DNA from: Methylobacter sp. S3L5C
GTDB lineage: Bacteria; Pseudomonadota; Gammaproteobacteria; Methylococcales; Methylomonadaceae
Assembly: GCF_022788635.1 (NCBI RefSeq)
Contig: NZ_CP076024.1
Location: forward strand, 3,100,001-3,164,000
DNA length: 64,000 nt
Direction of reading: 5' to 3'
The notes below the pieces were generated by a model that did not search any database, was not told where the DNA came from, and saw only the letters and a list, made by a program, of their open reading frames with translations. The translations under genes were made by a program, and so were the position numbers. Each line of letters starts with the position of its first letter. Positions within the stretch are counted from its first letter, which is position 1. Shown one piece after another: positions 63,179 to 64,000 of this stretch.

Positions 63179-63373
63179 AAAATCGTCAACCCTACGCGCT
63201 CAGGGGGACAATCCGGCTTTAATCAAAACCGTGCATTTGCTCGACTTGGCTGGACTTTTAATAAAAACCTCCGGGTCGAAGGGGGATATCTCAATCAGTA
63301 TCTGGATGATGCGACACATACCAATAACACCATGCACCACTTGATGATGGGGTCTTTGTTTGCCAATTTTTAA
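63150..63373 (+). pseudogene. DUF2490 C-terminal fragment
   Basis: The plus-strand frame ends with GFNQNRAFARLGWTFNKNLR, VEGGYLNQYLDDATHTNNTM and HHLMMGSLFANF. That is the C-terminal strand pattern of DUF2490 outer-membrane proteins. The N-terminal three-quarters of the gene is missing. It abuts the P-domain fragment on the opposite strand. Confidence 0.65.
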
Positions 63374-63480
63374 CTTTATTTGGCATAGCCACTTTACTCG
63401 ATAAACTTTCTATCTGTTAGGAATTGCCGGTTATTCTTAACGATGTGGCCCTATTTCCCCACTCAGTCTCTATAATCAGT

Positions 63481-64000
63481 TTAAATTCGCTTTTGGGTAT
63501 TGGCTAACAACACATTCATGGCAAAAGCCACGACGAAAATACCTACCGGTATCGATTGCGGTGGTATCGGAAACGGTAGCGTTAAGCCCATAAACAATAG
63601 ATACACCGCGCCCAGAATGACATAAAGGCTGTAGCGATGCGCCAGGGGACTGGGATAGTCGAAATTGGTCTGGCTGACTTTTCGCCGGATCAGTCCATCA
63701 ACTGCAAAAGGGGGTAAAGTTACCATGAAAAAGGGAAGCCATATCCATGCCATGATAAAGCGTTTGATCATTTGATATACAGTACCCATAAGCACATCTA
63801 GTCGGCTCTGGATAAAAGGAAATAAATCATGGCGACCAACATCTTCGAAACCTTTGGATAGCTGCCGTTCGCGCTCGGTCGGAATGAAGTAGCGGTAAAT
63901 ACTCTCCTTGATTCCGGTTCGGACAAAGAGCCGATCAAACCATTTTTGGCTGGTCTCCCGGATTTCGGATTCTTTCTCTACACCAATATATGCGACCAGC
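63481..64000 (-). pseudogene. DUF4400 integrative-element protein, frameshifted and cut by the window edge
   Basis: The intact C-terminal frame (63481 to about 63815) has FIQSRLDVLMGTVYQMIKRF, MAWIWLPFFMVTLPPFAVDG and LIRRKVSQTNFDYPSPLAHR, typical of DUF4400. Upstream, in another frame, the segment ESIYRYFIPTERERQLSKGF and EDVGRHDLFPF continues the same family to the edge. One extra T in the run CCTTTTTATCC (about 63815) explains the break. DUF4400 (s043 in SXT) is expected next to traL in this element family. The gene may be broken or the run may be a sequencing error. Confidence 0.75.

Noticed and set aside
1-64000. tRNA or rRNA genes, and an integrase or attachment site
   Set aside because: I found no convincing cloverleaf, rRNA signature, or integrase in the window, so the ends of the element must lie outside it.

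Overview
The window looks like a gammaproteobacterial genome segment dominated by an integrative conjugative element (or related plasmid) of the SXT/R391-IncA/C (F-type T4SS) lineage. The gene mix (type I and type III-like sulfide:quinone oxidoreductases, E. coli-type cytochrome bd, PsiE, TPMT, DUF599, IS1/IS1595/IS1182 debris) would fit a Methylococcales-like aquatic host. That host guess is inference; there are no rRNA, tRNA or marker genes here to prove it.

Layout. (1) 1-2.2 kb: element core genes, a Bet/RecT recombinase (minus) and an AcaB-like regulator (plus). (2) 2.3-12.4 kb: a cargo block between acaB and traN. It holds a NERD-domain protein, a decayed DUF4007 gene, an intact five-gene GTPase-centred conflict system (metallophosphoesterase, helical GTPase-associated protein, two paired GTPases, GAP1), a truncated gene that may encode the N-terminus of an HNH endonuclease, and an IS1182-family remnant. 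(3) 12.5-26.0 kb, all minus strand: a compact F-type transfer operon in transcription order traL, traE, traK, traB, dsbC, traV, traA, a small RRXRR-domain gene, traC, trbI, a TraF/TrhF-like signal peptidase, a trbC-traW fusion, traU, traN. (4) 26.2-34.6 kb: a type I restriction-modification operon (hsdM-hsdS, then a GIY-YIG gene, the mntA-hepT toxin-antitoxin pair, and hsdR) with three diverged 183-197 bp tandem repeats inside it. (5) 35.6-39.9 kb: a TetR-controlled sulfur module (rhodanese, DUF4242, small Fe-S protein, SQR-like flavoprotein, DUF1641) and an OsmC protein. (6) 40.2-48.9 kb: DUF599 protein, decayed IS and peroxidase fragments, triheme cytochrome c peroxidase, PsiE, the cydA-cydB-cydX operon in which CydX is fused to a degenerate GGDEF domain, and a divergent type I SQR with a DUF2892 partner. 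(7) 49.0-55.7 kb: a TolC-HlyD-RND tripartite efflux operon followed by a DUF4405-cytochrome c protein. (8) 55.9-61.5 kb: TPMT, a lipoprotein, a periplasmic rhodanese, beta-carbonic anhydrase with a divergent LysR regulator, and a HigBA-type toxin-antitoxin. (9) 61.7-63.4 kb: gene debris (IS1, IS1595, P-domain, DUF2490). (10) 63.5-64.0 kb: a frameshifted DUF4400 gene running off the edge.

How it fits together. In SXT/R391 elements the DUF4400 gene (s043) lies directly upstream of traL, and s043-traL and traN-s063 are known insertion hotspots. Here the same boundaries enclose about 37 kb (26.0-63.5 kb) and about 10 kb (2.2-12.5 kb) of non-transfer DNA, so most of the window reads as hotspot cargo: defence (type I RM, MntA-HepT, the GTPase system, NERD) and respiratory/sulfide detoxification functions (two SQR-like proteins, rhodaneses, sulfide-tolerant-type cytochrome bd, peroxidase, efflux).

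The most unusual items are the GTPase-centred conflict system, the CydX-GGDEF fusion, the stand-alone RRXRR gene translationally coupled to traC, the Cys-for-Ser signal peptidase, and the mosaic duplicate of the peroxidase/PsiE region. All assignments come from reading motifs by eye; no database search was run.
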